Shown here one piece after another: positions 33,180 through 43,379 of a stretch of DNA of 64,000 bases (the stretch's first letter is position 1; each line of letters opens with the position of its first letter). A model generated the notes under the pieces. The model saw only the letters and a program-made list of their open reading frames with translations, had not been told where the DNA came from and ran no database searches. This DNA comes from Selaginella moellendorffii. Taxonomy: Eukaryota > Streptophyta > Lycopodiopsida > Selaginellales > Selaginellaceae. Both the position numbers and the translations under genes were made by a program. The DNA lies in contig NW_003314277.1 in assembly GCF_000143415.4 (NCBI RefSeq), forward strand, positions 1,531,609 to 1,595,608. The letters run 5' to 3'.

Positions 33180-34496
33180 AGATTGGACAATAGTGTGAAA
33201 GACAGAAGATGGCCATACTTTTGGCACCCAAAACCATGTGTTTGACGACAAGCTTAACTTTCTAGTTGCACCAAGATCACCACCAATTCCACGAGGTGTG
33301 ACTTGTTTATGTTTCCGCAGACAGGATCCATCGCCACCTTGAGGAAGCTCGTGAAGTTGATCGTCGAGATTACCCCAGACTGCAATTGTCCAGAGCCTGA
33401 AATGGCTTGGTTGATTCTGGGCTGGAAACGCTTTGGAAGCGATTATGTTGGAAAGGTATCGATTCGGCCAATAGCTGCTCTCCAGGATCCGCGTGGATCC
33501 TCCAAATCTCTGGCCTCGCAGCCCCTGGATGTTGTCCACGTGGATAGTTAGAAAAATCTTCCTTTGCATTCAAATCTAATGAGAGGTGCTGAAACTATAT
33601 TTTATTATCTCCCAGTGTTCATGGCTTTGTGGTTGTAGCATGGATGCTGTAATGTTCTATTGTGTAGGGTTGCTGGGTTCAATTCCCATCTGCCTCAACT
33701 TTCAATTAAGATTAATATGGTATTAGGGTTGCCCCCTAAACATCAACACTATTTTATTATTTTTTGCCCCCTAAACGTGAATACTATTTTATTATTTTAT
33801 TATTAAATTAACTGTGTTGAGTTAAGTACCATCTCCACTGTAGTCATGCAATCAAATTTTGTGGAAGGGAAGATATATATTTGATTTGCTCCAGCAGCAC
33901 ATAAACAGCACAAACATGCCATTGAGCTTACCAATTCAATCATATATACCAAATTCTCATCAGTTGTCACTTCAGCATAATCGATCAATCACACACAATG
34001 TTGTGCCATTGAATTCTCGATGACCCTGCCAGCATATGCAAACCTTCCTCACCATTTGAACAAGAAAGACGCTAGACAACAAGCTAGAAATAGTGAATGA
34101 GAATGAACTTTTAAACGCAGTTTATATTAGTGGTAAACCGGGTCGCAGTCGCTACCATGGCGCGCTCTGCCATCTGGAAGCATGGACGCTGGACGAGTTG
34201 ATGGAATGTAGGGACTCTGGGCTTCACGGATGCCTAGCTTGCACACCGTTTCTTCTACTGCGGTGGAGAAGTTTTGGACAGCGGGAAAGCCTATCGAGAA
34301 CCTGAAAAGTATCATGGAGTCCCGGGCTCCAACAAGTTGGGAGGAAATGCGGAGGATCTCGTGATAACCAACTGTCTTCGCCATTATCATCTCCAAAGGG
34401 AGCCCGATTGCAGTATAAAATTTGGATCCGGTAGAGAATGGGATTTCATTATAGAGATCGGTGAAGAAGTTCGATATTTGCTTACTTCACAAGGTC
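33180..34496. other. Accessory/intergenic DNA with a tRNA-like SINE candidate
   Basis: No firm gene. At 33625-33700 a GTGGTTGTAGCATGG (weak A-box) is followed ~35 nt later by CTGGGTTCAATTCCCAT (B-box with a 4/5 paired stem), as in a worn tRNA-derived SINE. An 89-codon minus ORF at 34127-34396 (MEMIMAKTVGYHEILRISSQ...) is open but unrecognised. A plus frame at 33303-33551 follows an acceptor-like site and is also unrecognised. Confidence 0.35.
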
Positions 34497-34568
34497 GGGC
34501 ATTTGGTCTAGTGGTATGATTCTCGCTTTGGGTGCGAGAGGTCGCGAGTTCGATTCTCGCAATGCCCC
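34497..34568 (+). tRNA. tRNA-Pro (UGG)
   Basis: A 72-nt cloverleaf: acceptor GGGCATT pairs with AATGCCC plus discriminator C. The D arm holds the A-box GGTCTAGTGGT. The anticodon stem CTCGC/GCGAG closes the loop TTTGGGT with anticodon TGG. The T arm is GCGAG-TTCGATT-CTCGC. No intron and no encoded CCA. A run of six T at 34580-34585 fits a Pol III terminator. All stems pair, so it is probably functional. Confidence 0.95.
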
Positions 34569-34600
34569 GGCAATTCTTGTTTTTTCTCTTTTTGTTTTGT

Positions 34601-36523
34601 TCAAGTCTCCATTTCTTTTGCGCCAAGCGAATATATGTTGGTGATTAGCACGTAAGCTTCAGTGCCTTGTGGATCTAGATCAATCAAATTCTCAGCTGCT
34701 AGTTTTCCCAGCTCAACACTAAACTGGCTTCTACAGGCTCCCAGGAAGCACGTCCAGTCCAGAGCATCTGGCACAAAAGGCATATTCGCCACAAGATCCT
34801 CGGCATCTCTCAGGCGATTGGCCCTTCCCAGAGCATCAACCACGCACAAGTAGTGAGGCTTTGCAGGAAAAATGCCAAAGTCCGAGACCATTGACCGGAA
34901 AACGCATCCTGCGGAATATACCCCTCCCATGTGGCTGCATGCGACGAGGACCGGAACGAACCAAGCCTGCTCGCAAGCCTCTGCGGTGTTTCCCTGATTG
35001 AAAGTTTGTAGAGTTTCACTGGCATGGCCATTGTATGCATAGATCGCTAGCATTGTGTTCCAGGAGACCGGGTCTCGCTCTGGAAAGGAATCGAACAGCC
35101 GACGTGCCAGGGAAACGCTGGGCATTGCGGAGAGCATCGAGTTCCAAGATGCCAAAGTCCTGTGTGGCATCTTGTCAAAGAGTGCTTTAGATTCCTGGAT
35201 ATACCTTTGTCTGGCATATGCTGTAAGGAGTATGTTTGAGGCTAATGAGTTGTGCTCTGGCATAGCGTCGAAAAGATTCCTTACCATTTGCGCATCACTC
35301 GCTTGCGAATATCCGGATAACAAAGTTGACCACGAAACTATATTCTTCTGGGGCATATTCTCAAACACAAACTGTGCTAAAGACATATGCCCATTTCGGA
35401 TATATGCTGCAATATTCGAGTTAAGCGAGAAGAGGTCGTGTCTAGGCATTAAGTTGAAAAAGCTCTGAGCTTCAATTAAACTGGTACAAGCCTCAGAAAT
35501 CATTGCAAACATAATATTCCAGGAGACAACATTTTTCTGTGGCATTTCAGCAAATACTCTCTTAGCTTCTGGCATTTTCCCAGATGTGCTATATGCCAAT
35601 AGCAAAGCAGTCCACGAAAAAATATCCCATTCTTTCATTTTATAAAAAAGAATCTTTGCTTTCTCTACACAGCCGTTGTGAGCGTAAGCGGAAAGCATTG
35701 CATTGAGTGATACCAGATTCCATTGAGGCATTTGAAGATGTATAGTTTGCGCAAGCTCTAAATGCCCGCTTTGGGCATATGCAGTAAGCATAATTGTCTG
35801 GCATGCTATGTCCCTCTCGGGCATAGAATCGAATATCCTCTTCGTTCTCTCCAGGTTTCCACGGCGGGCATACAATTCCAGCACAGAACTCCACGAGAAC
35901 AGATCGCGCAGCTCCATCGCCCGGAAGAACATCTCTGCGTTCCTCTCATCGCCCAATGCCGCGTACGCCGCGAGCATCACATTCTCCGCCACGAGATTGT
36001 GCTCGGGCATGGAATCGAAGAGCTGTTTGGCGTCAAAGAATTGATTGCGCTGCTGGGCGATGGCTGCGAGGAGCGACGTCCACGAGACGAGATCCAAATG
36101 TGGCATCCGAGAGACGAATAGCATCTGGGCGTCGTCGATCCGTCCGGCGCGGGCAAATGCCGCGAGCATCGACGAGCAGCTGACGAGATCGTGCTGGGGC
36201 ATCCGATCGAAGGCGTGCGCAGCCTCAGCGATATGCCCGTTTCGGGCATACGCGCCGAGCAATGCCGTCCAGGACACCACGTCCGGGGCACCGATCCGGT
36301 CGAAGATATTGCGCGCGTGGGCGATGCTCCCACACGCCCCGTAGAGCCCGATGAGCTTGTTGGAGATGAAAGCATCCCGGGCGAGAAGAGGATCTTCCTT
36401 GATCTGGCGATCGATTTCCCTGGCAGTGGGAAGATCTTTGCAAGATTGTATGAAGCCGAGCGCTTGTTTCCTGTCCATCTTAGGGTTTATCGTGAGGAGC
36501 GGGAAAACGAATCTTCTTAGCAT
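34601..36523 (-). CDS. PPR protein, S-type repeat array, no DYW
   Basis: Second intronless PPR gene, 640 residues, on the minus strand. The start resembles PLS proteins ([43 protein letters not shown]). About 15 repeats of ~31 residues follow (for example [21 protein letters not shown] and [20 protein letters not shown]), then [34 protein letters not shown] and [15 protein letters not shown] before the stop. Like the 7.2-kb gene it ends early in the E-type region without DYW. The two share layout but differ clearly in sequence, so they are old paralogues. The likely place is a mitochondrion or plastid, in RNA processing. The start could also be the second methionine, MDRKQALG. Confidence 0.9.
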   Translation of the reverse strand: MLRRFVFPLLTINPKMDRKQALGFIQSCKDLPTAREIDRQIKEDPLLARDAFISNKLIGLYGACGSIAHARNIFDRIGAPDVVSWTALLGAYARNGHIAEAAHAFDRMPQHDLVSCSSMLAAFARAGRIDDAQMLFVSRMPHLDLVSWTSLLAAIAQQRNQFFDAKQLFDSMPEHNLVAENVMLAAYAALGDERNAEMFFRAMELRDLFSWSSVLELYARRGNLERTKRIFDSMPERDIACQTIMLTAYAQSGHLELAQTIHLQMPQWNLVSLNAMLSAYAHNGCVEKAKILFYKMKEWDIFSWTALLLAYSTSGKMPEAKRVFAEMPQKNVVSWNIMFAMISEACTSLIEAQSFFNLMPRHDLFSLNSNIAAYIRNGHMSLAQFVFENMPQKNIVSWSTLLSGYSQASDAQMVRNLFDAMPEHNSLASNILLTAYARQRYIQESKALFDKMPHRTLASWNSMLSAMPSVSLARRLFDSFPERDPVSWNTMLAIYAYNGHASETLQTFNQGNTAEACEQAWFVPVLVACSHMGGVYSAGCVFRSMVSDFGIFPAKPHYLCVVDALGRANRLRDAEDLVANMPFVPDALDWTCFLGACRSQFSVELGKLAAENLIDLDPQGTEAYVLITNIYSLGAKEMET

Positions 36524-36647
36524 AATTTTGAAATAAATCCAACGGTCTAGATTTGTTTGAATACTACCGTCAAAATCTAGTAAACAAGTGGAAAGCGAGG
36601 AAGATATTTGAGGATACTTTCAGGCTTTCGTCTCTCTCGTTCTGGCG

Positions 36648-38404
36648 ATGGTGCTCACTGGATCGAAATGGTCGCCATCGCCAATGCTGTGGGAGCTCCA
36701 GCAGCGCAAGCTCGTCTCTCCCGCCTCGAGGTAAAATGTTCTCTGGATTTCTGACCGATTTTCAGTGGATTGGGATTTTAGGCAGTGCAAAGCCGCGGCT
36801 AGCAAGCAAGAACACACTGGAAGCGGCACAAATCAGCAAGATTACTATGAAATTCTCGGTGTTCTTCCGGGTTCCAGCATGGAAGCCATCCGCAAGGCGT
36901 ATAGAAAGCTCCAGAAGCAACATCATCCAGACATTTCGGGATCAAAGGTAAAAGAAGACTAGAAACCTCATGGATGATTTTCTTAGTTTCTTTCTTGTCC
37001 AGGGCCACGCAATGACTCTCATGCTAAACGAGGCCTACCAAGTTCTAAGCGATGAACGTTTGCGTTCCAAGTATGATGCTTCGCAGCCTCACTTGGCATC
37101 AACTAGAACGATGAATTACTACTACTCCAAGCCTTCGTTTACTGGATCCATGTATAGTACCTGGAATGGACCGGACAGGCCACAAGGCATCTTTGTTGAC
37201 GAGAACGTGTGCATAGGTAAAGAACAAAAGCCTTTCTCTTCATTTTCACTATTTTATCTTTTATCTATTTTGGAAAATAACAGGCTGCCGAGAATGCGCG
37301 TTTGCAGCAAAAAATACTTTTCTTTTCGATGAATCCACTGGTTGTGCCCGTGTCAAAGCACAATGGGGTGATTCGGACGAGACTGTCAAAGTAAGTGAAA
37401 CTTATCTTCTTCTTTTCTTAAAGCTTGGTTTTTCTTTTTCGTCTTTTTTTTTTTTTTTTTTGCAAAAGGTGGCGATACAAACTTGCCCAGTGAATTGTAT
37501 TCACTGGGTCGAGCGATCTGATCTATCTATCTATGAATATTTGATTCGTCCACAGCCGAGGCCTAGCAATGGAGTATACGGCGGTGGATGGGAGAGGCCC
37601 TCCAACATCTTCATGGCTGCAAAGGCTTTCAAGCACCAGCACCACAAATCACAGCAGCAGGATAAAGGTTTGCACAGTTCTTACAAAGTTTTCTTCTAGT
37701 TTCTTCTCACTGATCAGTTCACTGCTATTCTAGATTCAAGCTTGAATATGTCCGAGACTCCAGCACAAAGAAAAGCTCGGATGGACGCAGATTTAAAGCT
37801 GAAAATGGGACCGTTCTGGAGCATGTTTGCATGGATGAATGGCAACGCTTCGTCCGGGACAAGGCGTTCCAACGCTGCTGGAAGCGTAAAGTCCGAAAGG
37901 AGGAGACCCCTGTTTGGGAAAGCTTGCACCTCCGAGATTTTCAGCCATCGCATTGCACTGGCAGATAAAGCAAAGGTAAGTTTCTGGTTTTTCTTCTCTA
38001 GATTCCATAGTAACTTTCCTTGGCAGACTGTTGCTATGATTCAAGAGTGGGCCATCAACTTTGCATCGTCCAGCGAGCTTCCCTTGCCGATGCCTTTCCA
38101 AGCGGACTCGAACGAAAATGGCGTGCAACTCAAGCTAATCTCCACTGGCGATGGAGTCTTAAAGTCGATCGGTTCTTTCCTAGTGACCTGCGAGATTCAA
38201 GAGCCAGTAAGTACTCCTCAAGAACAAGAAGAACAAGGAGGAAGCGATCAGTCACAACCCGAGTGCTTCGTTTGCATCACTCGGCTTGGTTCCACGACAA
38301 CAGGCCCACTCCCCGGTGAATCCAGGATCGTCAAACTTGTAAGAGATTTACTGCTCCAGCGAGATTCTTCGTATGCTTCTTATCGCATTCCTCGCTCTGT
38401 CTAA
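36648..38404 (+). CDS. Chloroplast J-domain/ferredoxin fusion protein (DJC76/77/82 type)
   Basis: Seven exons with short introns. The N-terminus (VLTGSKWSPSPMLWELQQRKLVSP) suits a plastid transit peptide. A J domain covers residues ~50-110 (DYYEILGVLPGSSMEAIRKAY, HHPDISG with the HPD triad, NEAYQVLSDERLRSKYD). It is followed by a bacterial-type ferredoxin unit: CIGCREC, then TCPVNCIHWV, four cysteines for one 4Fe-4S cluster. The rest (about 230 residues) is basic then acidic and unrecognised. The same fusion is known in plants as small J/ferredoxin proteins of the thylakoid, linked to low-temperature or low-light growth. The intron before VAIQTCP has a T-run of ~19. It ends at a basic tail (YRIPRSV). 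Confidence 0.85.
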
Positions 38405-38605
38405 AACGAAGGATCTAGCAACCGTGTATATAAGCCAACAAGATTAAGTTGCAACAAAATTAAATTTGGACTACATAAATTTTAAAGACGCTCGTCCGCG
38501 TGACAGGACCACTATACTACAACGACAATGACTTGATGCTATTTTTCCATTAGGGTAAAATTTTAACCTTTAAAAGGCCTTACAAGTTTAGGGCTTTTGA
38601 CAAGA

Positions 38606-39664
38606 ATGATCATCGATGGATCAACACTGGAGGGCGGCGGCCAGATCCTTCGCAACTGCGTCGCCTTTGCGGCCATTCTCAACATTCCACTCCACATTAC
38701 CAACATCCGAGGTAACAGGGCCAAGCCGGGCCTCCAGCGGCAGCACTTGGCCGGCCTGAAGCTCGCAGTGGAGCTGTGCAATGCGCGAGCCACGGGGCTG
38801 GAGCGAGACTCCACTCAAGTGACCATCGTCCCCGGCAGCGAGATCAAACACGGCCAGTTCACGGCGGACGTAGAGAGCGCGGGGGCTTGCACGCTGCTCG
38901 CTCAGATCAGTCTCCCCATCGCCCTCTTTGGATCCGGCAGCTCCACCTTCGTCCTCAAGGGTGGCACCAACGTCCCATTCTCGCCACCTTTCGAGTACCT
39001 CAAGCGCGTCTTCCTGCCAGCCCTAGCGAGGTTTGGCATCCCCGAGGGCGCCGTGGAGGTGTGCGAGGAGAGGCAGGGGTTCATGCCGGGTGGTGGTGGT
39101 GAAGTTAGGGTTAGGATTGAGCCCCTGACGAGGCCACTGGTGGGTGCGTGCCTGGACGAGCGCGGGGACGTCACGAAGTGTACGGCGTACGTGTCCGGGG
39201 CGTGTACGGCCGCGTTCGAGGCCGAGGTGGCGAAGGAGATACAGGACTGCCGGAAGTTGGCGGTGGCGATGGAGAGCGAGTTTAGGGTCAGGAGAGTGGA
39301 TCGCGAAAGCAAGTGCCAAATGCAGGTGGTGCTTGTGGCAGAGACGAGCAATGGGCACCGGATTGGAGCGTCGGCGCTGACGGGCGGGAAGCGGAGCTCC
39401 GGGAAGGGACTGGTGGCGGCGGCGGTGGTGAAGATGGTGAAGCAGCTCGAAGGGGAGGTCTGTGTGGACGAGTATCTGCAGGATCAAGTGGTGATCTTCA
39501 TGGCGCTGGCGAGAGGGAGGTCGAAGATGAAGTGTGGAGAGATTACGCTCCACACGAGGACGGCCATCCATTTTGCAAGCCTTTTGAGTAGGGCGGTGTT
39601 TGAGATCCAAGAACTTGGAGGAGGAACCAACATAGTCTCTTGCGATGGCATATCATGTTTATAA
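38606..39664 (+). CDS. RTCA: RNA 3'-terminal phosphate cyclase
   Basis: Converts a 3'-phosphate on RNA to a 2',3'-cyclic phosphate using ATP through a covalent His-AMP intermediate; it acts in RNA repair and processing. Intronless, 352 residues from the ATG at 38606 (the codon upstream is TTG). Motifs: IIDGSTLEGGGQILRN at the start, RAKPGLQRQHLAGLKL, the FMPGGGGEVRVRI glycine loop, SALTGGKRSSGKGL and the C-terminal YLQDQVVIFMALA ... TLHTRTAIHFA, which includes the expected histidine. Length is near the family norm of about 340-380. No intron in an intron-rich neighbourhood suggests a possible retro-origin. Confidence 0.9.
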   Translation: MIIDGSTLEGGGQILRNCVAFAAILNIPLHITNIRGNRAKPGLQRQHLAGLKLAVELCNARATGLERDSTQVTIVPGSEIKHGQFTADVESAGACTLLAQISLPIALFGSGSSTFVLKGGTNVPFSPPFEYLKRVFLPALARFGIPEGAVEVCEERQGFMPGGGGEVRVRIEPLTRPLVGACLDERGDVTKCTAYVSGACTAAFEAEVAKEIQDCRKLAVAMESEFRVRRVDRESKCQMQVVLVAETSNGHRIGASALTGGKRSSGKGLVAAAVVKMVKQLEGEVCVDEYLQDQVVIFMALARGRSKMKCGEITLHTRTAIHFASLLSRAVFEIQELGGGTNIVSCDGISCL

Positions 39665-39709
39665 ATAACCAACCCTCTTTTTAGATTTTCCATGCACATA
39701 GGGCTGTAG

Positions 39710-40454
39710 AGCGAGGACATTGGGCGGCTTGCCGTGGTATGCCGATCAACGAGATCTGGAAGGATTCATCCGGTTTGGAGATATCACCAGCGCCAAGGTA
39801 AAGATTCATTGCCTTTTTGCTTTGAAATTCTCTTCTTTTCTCCATTAGATAATGTATGACGAGAGAAACGTCCCAATGGGCTATGGCCTCGTCACCTTTA
39901 GCAGCGAGAGAGGCATGCGCAAGGCCATTGAGAAGATGAACGGCAAGCCGTTGCCGGACACGGGCCCTGAGCGCCACCCGCTAGACGTGTTTGAAGCAAA
40001 GCCAGGGAGGGACTCTTGGAGCTGGGACATGCGAGAGTGCGGGAGGTGTGGACTGCCCGGGCACAGCAAAAGGGATTGCAACACCATTCCTCCTACCGAT
40101 CCAAAGCATGTCTTTGCGGGAGAGCTCGAGAGCGACCCATTTAATCCTGAGGTGAGTTAAAAGTTTGTAATTTCTCCCCTTTTGTGACTGAAAGTTTGTA
40201 ATCTCAAGGGAATGGAGTACATGCTCACCCGTGAGGACTGGCCATGGGAGCCTCCATCGCCTGCTTACAGCCAGAGAGAATGGCGGCAGGTGAGGAGAAG
40301 GTATTGGAGGATGAAGGTCCCTGTGGATCCAAAGCGACTCCAGGAGAGCGTTTTGAGAGCCTTTTCTATCTTACCGCCTGAGGAGTACTTCCACGATGAT
40401 ACGCTAAGATCTGATGGCTCTTGCCGTGAGGTCCCCAGGATTATCAGGCCATAA
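39710..40454 (+). CDS. RRM plus CCHC zinc-knuckle protein, 5' exon missing
   Basis: Three exons, 39710-39797, 39849-40151 and 40209-40454. The RRM begins at LGGLPWYADQRDLEGFIRFG (RNP2 region) and continues with MGYGLVTF (RNP1) and RGMRKAIEKMNGK. A knuckle CGRCGLPGHSKRDC (Cx2Cx4Hx4C) follows, then Trp/Arg-rich tails (REDWPWEPPSP, REWRQVRRRYWRM). RNA binding in splicing or mRNA handling is likely; I cannot assign the family. No start codon precedes the RNP2 exon: in this frame TAG lies at 39699-39701, and the exon opens after an acceptor-like ctgtag. The RTCA stop is only 46 bp upstream, so the first exon is lost, lies upstream of or inside RTCA, or the gene starts at a later ATG (39852). Confidence 0.6.
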
Positions 40455-41163
40455 GAGTAAGGGACTTGGACCTTTGTTTTCCAATAAAACAAATAGTAAA
40501 TAAATGCTCCCCACGGCGCTCGTCGTCCTGGAAGAAAAGGAGAAGAACAGCTCTGAGTTCTGGCCGAAAGAAAGCTCGTCTTAGTAGTTCCTCACCTTAA
40601 TGGCCGCAGGTGTAGCAGTGGCAGTGGTCTTTCTTTCTCGGTCCTGTTCTGTTGGGAAGCTCGCAGCCGAAGTATCGGTACAGCCTTCAATCCGAGGTAC
40701 TGGCTGAGAAACTCAGAGCAACGTATAGTTTTGCAGCACCCGACTATCATCTGTAGAGAACTGTATCAGTAATCTTCCTAGAAACAAACAAAGAGCTAAA
40801 GGATCCTTCCATCCTCTATCGTCGCGGAATGGTTTCGGGTGTCAATCCGGTGCTGCGAATCTTCTCCTCCTCGCGACTACGTTCTCCGCATGAAATGGTT
40901 CCACTTGGCATGGCCGAGTTCCTTTGAAACCCCAGGTTGACGAGGGCGTTTAAGCGCGGCGACGATGAGCGAGCCCGTCGTCCTCCTCACAGTATTCACG
41001 CCTCGTGAGTGACAATGAGCAAAGGCGCCAGACATCAACAAGAAGCGATGCTACAAACTTCGGCATATGCTTTTTGTGCTACGTCAAGCACAATATGCTG
41101 GCTAAATAGTCAAACGGAGTGCCGCTGTAGCACACTCGCTGCTCCACTTCCTCCATCCTATAA
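40455..41163. other. Intergenic region, nothing recognised
   Basis: GC-richer than the deserts and possibly transcribed, but no ORF with coding features was seen on either strand. Confidence 0.4.
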
Positions 41164-41409
41164 ATGGTCTCCTCCAATTCACCACAGAGCAGCAAAGTTT
41201 GCGAAAAGACAGAGTACACTTCGAAAGTTTCCTTTACCAGGATCAAGTCCCAGCTGATGCTTCTGGCCATGTTTGTGACAATCCTCCTGGTTGGAGTGGA
41301 CATCCAGCAGCCCAGCGGCAATGTAAATCTGGATGGAACTAGGACGGCGACAAGCATCCAGTGTCCCAACGGCTGGTACTGGTATAACCATCAATGCCTC
41401 TCCGCATGA
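41164..41409 (+). CDS. Small cysteine peptide with WYWYN motif (hypothetical, secreted?)
   Basis: 81-residue ORF. An internal methionine at 41256 gives a 50-residue form that begins with a good signal peptide (MLLAMFVTILLVGVD). The mature end is CPNGWYWYNHQC plus three residues. In the +1 frame, directly downstream, a second copy reads PSAWYWYNNDCHRCPYG and stops at 41492-41494. So the unit C-P-x-x-W-Y-W-Y-N-x-x-C is either duplicated with a frameshift or belongs to a longer peptide whose reading frame is broken. I do not recognise the family. No neighbour supports a role. Confidence 0.45.
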   Translation: MVSSNSPQSSKVCEKTEYTSKVSFTRIKSQLMLLAMFVTILLVGVDIQQPSGNVNLDGTRTATSIQCPNGWYWYNHQCLSA

Positions 41410-41469
41410 AAATGGAGTGGAAGCAAGTGTAAGACGCCGCCCGAGTGCCTGGTATTGGTATAACAACGA

Positions 41470-41913
41470 TTGCCACCGCTGTCCATATGGCTAGAACTAA
41501 GTGAGTTAACTCCAGCAAAAAAGAAGTACCTTCCAGTTCCTTATTTCATTGTCCTCAAGATAATGTGCCAGCGTCTTTGGCAATTGCACCTACTTGTTTT
41601 GAATATCAAACCTCTCATCGTGCAGCAGCAGCAACCTCGGCAGCAAAATCCTTTTCAAGCCTGGGAAAATGAAGGCTTGAACTGTAACAAGGACTTACCT
41701 TTTTTTCCAGCAGTCGAGGCCTGCAACAACAAAACTGTTCCGCTCATGCTCCAGTGCTTCAGAGTCCACGAGTTCCTTAGACAAAAACAGCGGCCTTGCA
41801 GCAACAACATGCATTGCAAGAGACGAGCCCAAGCTTTTCAGTGTTTCCGAACGCAAGCCCATCTTCAACCTCGAGCGAAACGAGCCCCGCGAGCAGAGAT
41901 AAACCTTTCATAA
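41470..41913 (+). other. Open frame without ATG start, unassigned
   Basis: A 147-codon frame that opens at TTG, rich in Gln, Cys and Arg (for example VQQQQPRQQNPFQAWENEG). It has no start codon context and no known domain. It may belong to the small-cysteine-peptide locus just upstream or be chance. Confidence 0.2.
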
Positions 41914-42159
41914 TAAATCTGTGAAAAACGAGCAAACAGTGGAATTTACAAGTACCTGATACTCATGTGCAAATACGAGGACACGATTCCTCTTTGCGAA
42001 GACATATAGAAAGCTCTTCGAAGTCTCACATTTTCTCCCGTGATAGCGGCAACTTCCGAGACTGCGTCGCGTACACATGGTCCAGCTCCAAGCCCTACCT
42101 TGCAATGGCGCGCGGCGACGGCGATTTGTAGGAGCCTGGATTTCCTAGAATAATCGAAA

Positions 42160-42613
42160 TCGTTCTCGGTCGATGCTTCCTCCTCATCAAGACTCTGCGC
42201 GAGCGGACGGGAGCGCCGATCAAGGATGTCAGGTGAAACGAAGGTATGCTCTCGATGAGATTGTGGAAAGGAAGGGAGAATTATTTTTTTCTTTGGTTTT
42301 TTCTATAGAGAATGCCCGAGGAAGAAGGGTCTTGCTGCTGCGACGAAGAAATCTTCTCGTGTGGCTGCGGGAGGATTGCTTGGACTGGCACACTTCGAGA
42401 GAGGTGCCGCGGTCATAGAGATTAACAGCGAGACTGACATGTTGCTCGAAGCGATCTCTTCCAGAGCCTTGTAAGTGATGGATGATCTTCTTTGGCTTTA
42501 AGTTTTTCTCACTAGTTTTTCCAGGTGCTGTCAGTCGCAAAAGCGGCATCGACATTGAAAGCCGTCCAACAGTTTTCTTCCAAACCAGCTGCTCTGGATT
42601 TGCACGATTTAGA
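42160..42613 (+). pseudogene. Organellar elongation factor Ts (EF-Ts) fragment
   Basis: EF-Ts recycles EF-Tu in mitochondria or plastids. Pieces in different frames match its N-terminal and core regions: LIKTLRERTGAPIKDV; YALDEIVER after an 11-bp insertion; an intron-like gap; RKKGLAAATKKSSRVAAGG; AAVIEINSETDM; and, after another small intron (about 42472-42524), LSVAKAASTLKAVQQ. The signature TGAPIKD and INSETD are clear. The frameshift before LIKTL, the 11-bp insertion and the absence of the second half show a dead partial copy. Confidence 0.7.
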
Positions 42614-42739
42614 GGTAAGGCTGCTCTCTCAATGGGAAAGTTTTTCATGTTCGGAAATTTCAAGCTTGCAAATTTGGAGAGAATTTGATAATTGCCGAGA
42701 TTCGAACACTCGACGTATTGTTAAAGAGAATTTTGGCTC

Positions 42740-43140
42740 TTTTTCTTCCCATTTACCTTGTCAGCAATGAGCACAGTAAAAGTCCCCAGTAAGTCCGAGC
42801 CATAGACATGGCCCATTTTCTCGCGCTTGGTTTCCAAGTAGCGCTTGTTCTCGTCAGTGAAAGTGGAGATCACTGAAATGAGTGATCGCCAAACCATAGC
42901 CTTTCAATGCCATATACTTTGCTGGATTGTTTGTCATGAGCTTCATCATTCTAACACCCATGTCCCTTAGAATCTGTAAAACGAAAGTTCAATCAGTTGC
43001 AACGTTATCAAGTGTTTGATCCATTACCTGTGCTCCAATTTTATACACCTGCAAAGCCTGCTTCCACAATGTTACAGCCCTCATCCTCTTTCTCAATTTG
43101 CATCATCATGATTTCGAGCTGGTTGTGCAGTCGCATCTCT
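42740..43140 (-). pseudogene. Riboflavin enzyme RIBA (GTP cyclohydrolase II part) fragment
   Basis: Minus-strand remnant of the GTP cyclohydrolase II end of the plant bifunctional RIBA protein. Degenerate MMMQIEKEDEGCN is followed by YKIGAQ, a 54-nt intron (42974-43027), [27 protein letters not shown] and, in a shifted frame, LETKREKMGHVYGSDL. IGAQILRD and MTNNPAKY are highly characteristic. A stop/frame change before IGAQ and another after GLAI disable it. The intron is retained, so this copy came from DNA duplication, not from mRNA. It lies back to back with the EF-Ts fragment. Confidence 0.72.
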
Positions 43141-43313
43141 CAGCACTGAAAACGTCCCCATTGCCCTAGAAGAATTTTTTAAGTTGAGTGTATGGAAAAG
43201 AGTGTTTTTCATGGTACTAAAGTGGGGCACCACACCATTTAAGTTGGGAGCACTGTTATCAATTTCCTTTCTGGGAGCTTCTTTAGCATTTCTCAAGCCT
43301 ATGCTCATTCCTA

Positions 43314-43379
43314 CCCAATGTTATTCACCCTTAATTTCAATCCCAACCCAATGTTATTCACCCTTAATTTCAATCCCAA
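43314..43379. repeat. Tandem duplication, 2 x 33 bp
   Basis: The unit starting cccaatgttattcaccctta repeats once with no difference; the copies start at 43314 and 43347. Confidence 0.95.

Noticed and set aside
32955-33569. 204-codon minus-strand ORF
   Set aside because: Half of it lies in the dispersed repeat and the rest shows no family pattern; frame bias looks accidental.
34127-34396. 89-codon minus ORF upstream of tRNA-Pro as a gene
   Set aside because: Open, but with no recognisable domain, no splice partners and an overlapping open frame on the other strand.
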